A stretch of 64,000 nt of DNA, taken from Cyclobacterium sp. SYSU L10401 (GTDB lineage: Bacteria > Bacteroidota > Bacteroidia > Cytophagales > Cyclobacteriaceae). The stretch covers positions 62,001 to 126,000 of the forward strand of contig NZ_WOFO01000005.1 of assembly GCF_010993705.1 (NCBI RefSeq). The letters are read 5' to 3'. Shown piece after piece: positions 62,269 through 64,000 of this stretch (position 1 is the stretch's first letter; each line of letters begins with the position of its first letter). A model generated the notes under the pieces. The model ran no database searches and was not told the origin of the DNA. It saw only the letters and a list, made by a program, of their open reading frames with translations. A program made the translations under genes and the position numbers.

Positions 62269-63591
62269 TTACACTGGAGCTCCCCAGGCTTTCTGCATCT
62301 CGTTTCTTTTTCTTTCTTCCGTCACTTTCACATACCGTTGAAAGCTCTTGTAATCGGCATGGCCGGTAATCTTCATTACGGTCTCTGCAGGGATTCCTTT
62401 TTCCAGGGATAAGGTGGCAAAGGTTTTCCTTCCGGTGTGTGCACTGATTATTTCGTGTTTTTTGTAGATGGTGGATTGTTTGGTGGCACCTTTGTACCGG
62501 ATTATTTCTATGGGATCATCGATCCCAGCCAGTTTGCAGAGCTCCTTGACGTATTTGTTGAACTTCTGATTAGAAATCATGGGAATGGGGCTTGCCAGGT
62601 TCCTGTATTTTTCCAGAATGGTTTTGGAATATTGGTTCAAAGGGACAATGGCAAGTTCCTTGGTTTTTCGGATGGTCAACCGGATTTCCATTTCTTTGAT
62701 ATGTTCTCGTTTTAGTTGCTGCAGGTCTGAAAACCTGAAACCGGTCACACAGCTAAAACAGAAAATATCCCGCACCTGATCCAAACGCTTGTTGGAGCTC
62801 AGGTTAAAATTAAAAAGCAGGTCCAATTCACCTTGGGTCAAGGCGATGACTTCCAGTTTGTCTTTCTTGATAGAAAAATCCTTGTATCCATCATTGACCT
62901 TGATGCCCTGCCTCTTGGCATAGCCAAGGAAAGTTTTAAGGGTACTCAGTTGCTTGGCAATGGTAATGTTATTCAAGGTTTTTACCGTGCCGGTAGTCTC
63001 ATGTACCTCTTCCCAACCAATCAAATGGTTTTGAAAGGCCTGCATAAAGTTGTAGTCGATTTTATCGAACCGGATTTTACTCCTGGTTTTGGCCTCATAA
63101 TTTTTTAAGTGCTTTTTAAGGGATTTATACACCACCAAACTACCCTTGACCCGGGTGAGTTCGTGTTCCTGAATGTAGCGGTCTACAAAATCATAGACGA
63201 GATTGGAGGGGTCTTCTTTTTTGGTTAGTTGAAGTTTTGATTCCTTTATTTTTTCCACCAGCATCTCTACACTGTAGGCTATGCCCCTGGACCTATAACC
63301 TTCTTCCAACTTTCGAACTTTATTTTTCAAATCAATCAGGTCATCCTGGTACTGGATTAGGGTATGCTTGTTGGGTAGGTTGTCTCCATATTTTTTTTGG
63401 AGTTGGATTTTAAGCTTTGTGGTTAGGTTTAAAATTTGCTGACGCTCCCCGGACCAAAGTTCAGGTATCAAATTAATTCCTGTACCGACTTTTTTCCTTT
63501 GGCTCGCCAGGTGGATCAATAAGGTGAGCGGTTGTTCCCCTCTTTTGTTTTCCAAATCCCGTCTTAACTCATATCTCAATGATGCTTCCAT
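62269..63591 (-). CDS. int: ICE tyrosine integrase
   Basis: A 440-aa tyrosine recombinase of the Bacteroidota type. The N-terminal arm-binding and SAM-like parts include SYLVYDFVDRYIQEH-like and TIAKQLSTLKTFLGYAKRQG. The catalytic domain has SCVTGFRFSDLQQLKREHI with the first Arg, SAHTGRKTFATLSLEKG with His and the second Arg, and TGHADYKSFQRYVKV with the His and the Tyr nucleophile. It sits at the element end with a tRNA 3' end about 175 bases further on, so it is the ICE integrase acting at that tRNA gene. Confidence 0.92.
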   Translation of the reverse strand: MEASLRYELRRDLENKRGEQPLTLLIHLASQRKKVGTGINLIPELWSGERQQILNLTTKLKIQLQKKYGDNLPNKHTLIQYQDDLIDLKNKVRKLEEGYRSRGIAYSVEMLVEKIKESKLQLTKKEDPSNLVYDFVDRYIQEHELTRVKGSLVVYKSLKKHLKNYEAKTRSKIRFDKIDYNFMQAFQNHLIGWEEVHETTGTVKTLNNITIAKQLSTLKTFLGYAKRQGIKVNDGYKDFSIKKDKLEVIALTQGELDLLFNFNLSSNKRLDQVRDIFCFSCVTGFRFSDLQQLKREHIKEMEIRLTIRKTKELAIVPLNQYSKTILEKYRNLASPIPMISNQKFNKYVKELCKLAGIDDPIEIIRYKGATKQSTIYKKHEIISAHTGRKTFATLSLEKGIPAETVMKITGHADYKSFQRYVKVTEERKRNEMQKAWGAPV

Positions 63592-63635
63592 CGGCTGATT
63601 TTAAATAATGATACCTAAATTTACGAATAAAAAAA

Positions 63636-63659
63636 TTCAGGGGCGAATTCAGGGGCGAA
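63636..63659. repeat. tandem 12-bp repeat near the integrase start
   Basis: Two adjacent copies of TTCAGGGGCGAA at 63636-63647 and 63648-63659, between the integrase start and the attachment site. They could be arm-type binding sites for the integrase or a control site. Confidence 0.5.
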
Positions 63660-63765
63660 AAAGTTGATTAAATGTGTTCAAAACTTATCTTTAACCAAGA
63701 TATAATATGTTCATATATATGTATATATGGCACTTATGATATCTTTTGATAAAATAGTATGGATA

Positions 63766-63789
63766 GGTTCGAATCCCTCCTCCTCTGCA
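63766..63789 (+). tRNA. 3' end of a tRNA gene: ICE attachment site (attR-type remnant)
   Basis: GGTTCGAATCCCTCCTCCTC followed by TGCA is a tRNA T-loop (TTCGAAT), the 3' side of the T-stem and the acceptor strand. The 5' bases of the T-stem (GGATAGG before it) do not pair, so the body of the tRNA is absent, as expected at an ICE end that copies only the tRNA 3' part. The integrase lies next to it. The intact tRNA should be at the other end of the element. The amino acid cannot be read; a Ser- or Leu-type tRNA is possible. Confidence 0.72.
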
Positions 63790-63791
63790 CA

Positions 63792-63822
63792 AAAATAGCC
63801 AAGCTGATTGCTTGGCTATTTT
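63792..63822 (+). terminator. intrinsic terminator after the tRNA 3' end
   Basis: AAAATAGCCAAGC (63792-63804) and GCTTGGCTATTTT (63810-63822) form a perfect 13-bp stem with a TGATT loop. Next to the tRNA end, it is probably the chromosomal terminator of that tRNA gene, which places the chromosome to the right. Confidence 0.75.
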
Positions 63823-63835
63823 CATTTCGAGTCGC

Positions 63836-63912
63836 CGGGAGCCACCCTGCAGCCTGGTAAATCGCTAAAATACTCCATTCGGGACGAATTTTTAACGCTC
63901 GGGCCCATGAAT
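63836..63912. repeat. hairpin repeat copy c
   Basis: GAGCCACCCTGCAGCCTGGT, then AAATCGCTAAAATACTCC, then GGGACGAATTTTTAACGCTC. The outer parts match copies a and b. The stem is imperfect here. It lies outside the ICE end, so the repeat family is also present on the chromosome. Confidence 0.6.
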
Positions 63913-64000
63913 CGACACGATCCCGATCCACCCCAACCTAATCTGGTACTTGCCTGCCAGTAGGCAAGGTTTACGCTTCCGCTCGGGCTAGTCCCGCCTA

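Noticed and set aside
63734-63931. A 65-codon minus-strand frame over the tRNA remnant.
   Set aside because: It spans the tRNA 3' end, the terminator and hairpin copy c, so it is not a gene.

Overview
The window is Bacteroidota DNA, most like the Cytophagales/Cyclobacteriaceae group. The basis is a CTnDOT-style conjugation gene set (TraE to TraO types), TraP- and VapE-like replication proteins, Rhs toxins of Bacteroidota type, weak Shine-Dalgarno use and lipoproteins with Bacteroidota-type lipoboxes. The genus is not decidable here. Nearly all of it reads as one large integrative conjugative element (ICE) loaded with defence and conflict genes and scarred by smaller insertions. The right edge is visible: a tyrosine integrase (62269-63591) is followed by a bare tRNA 3' end (63766-63789) and a strong terminator. 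No second copy of the tRNA sequence was seen, so the left edge probably lies outside the window or has decayed.

Layout. 1-3.3 kb: surface-sugar style genes (PIG-L deacetylase, FkbM methyltransferase) facing a cupin-like protein. 3.4-6.0 kb: a graveyard of IS21, IS4 and IS110 remnants. 6.4-8.1 kb: a two-gene unit of a lipoprotein with two trypco2-like halves and a papain-like cysteine peptidase. 8.8-28.5 kb: a nearly continuous minus-strand transfer region in the order relaxosome protein, relaxase, ParA, TraB-like, two TraE-type pilins, TraF, TraG/VirB4, three TraI-like paralogues, TraJ, TraK, TraL, TraM, TraN, TraO, coupling protein, a 59-aa ORF, ArdC antirestriction protein, DUF3945 protein and two unknowns.

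28.8-44.2 kb is the cargo island. It carries a RusA-like nuclease, a type II-short CBASS (HNH-SAVED effector, CD-NTase, E2), an operon of a sigma-like protein, an acidic protein and an ImmA/IrrE peptidase, a TIKI/TraB-like protein with a VanZ-like protein, a TOTE-type primase-helicase, and an AbiE-type toxin-antitoxin pair. Group-II-intron-like fragments and a 42-bp repeat present in four same-orientation copies lie upstream of several of these genes, so the island looks like a set of repeat-bounded cassettes.

44.3-49.2 kb: LuxR-type and GNAT genes, then the ICE replication block (TraP-like primase, VapE-like ATPase, excisionase-like HTH). 49.5-60.7 kb: an Rhs toxin locus (one disrupted Rhs gene with its putative immunity gene, plus an orphan Rhs tip with its own). 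It is split by a GC-rich element carrying an XRE regulator, a primase-helicase, two tyrosine recombinases (one lacking catalytic residues), HicBA and about 0.9 kb of structured noncoding DNA. 60.7-64 kb: a RelE/ParE-type toxin-antitoxin pair, a membrane protein, the ICE integrase and the attachment junction.

Function as a whole: the integrase, relaxase and Tra machinery move the element. ArdC probably protects it on entry, and the toxin-antitoxin pairs stabilise it. The CBASS, TOTE, trypco2/peptidase, AbiE and IrrE-linked units are the likely payload. All assignments come from reading the sequence; no database search or alignment was run.
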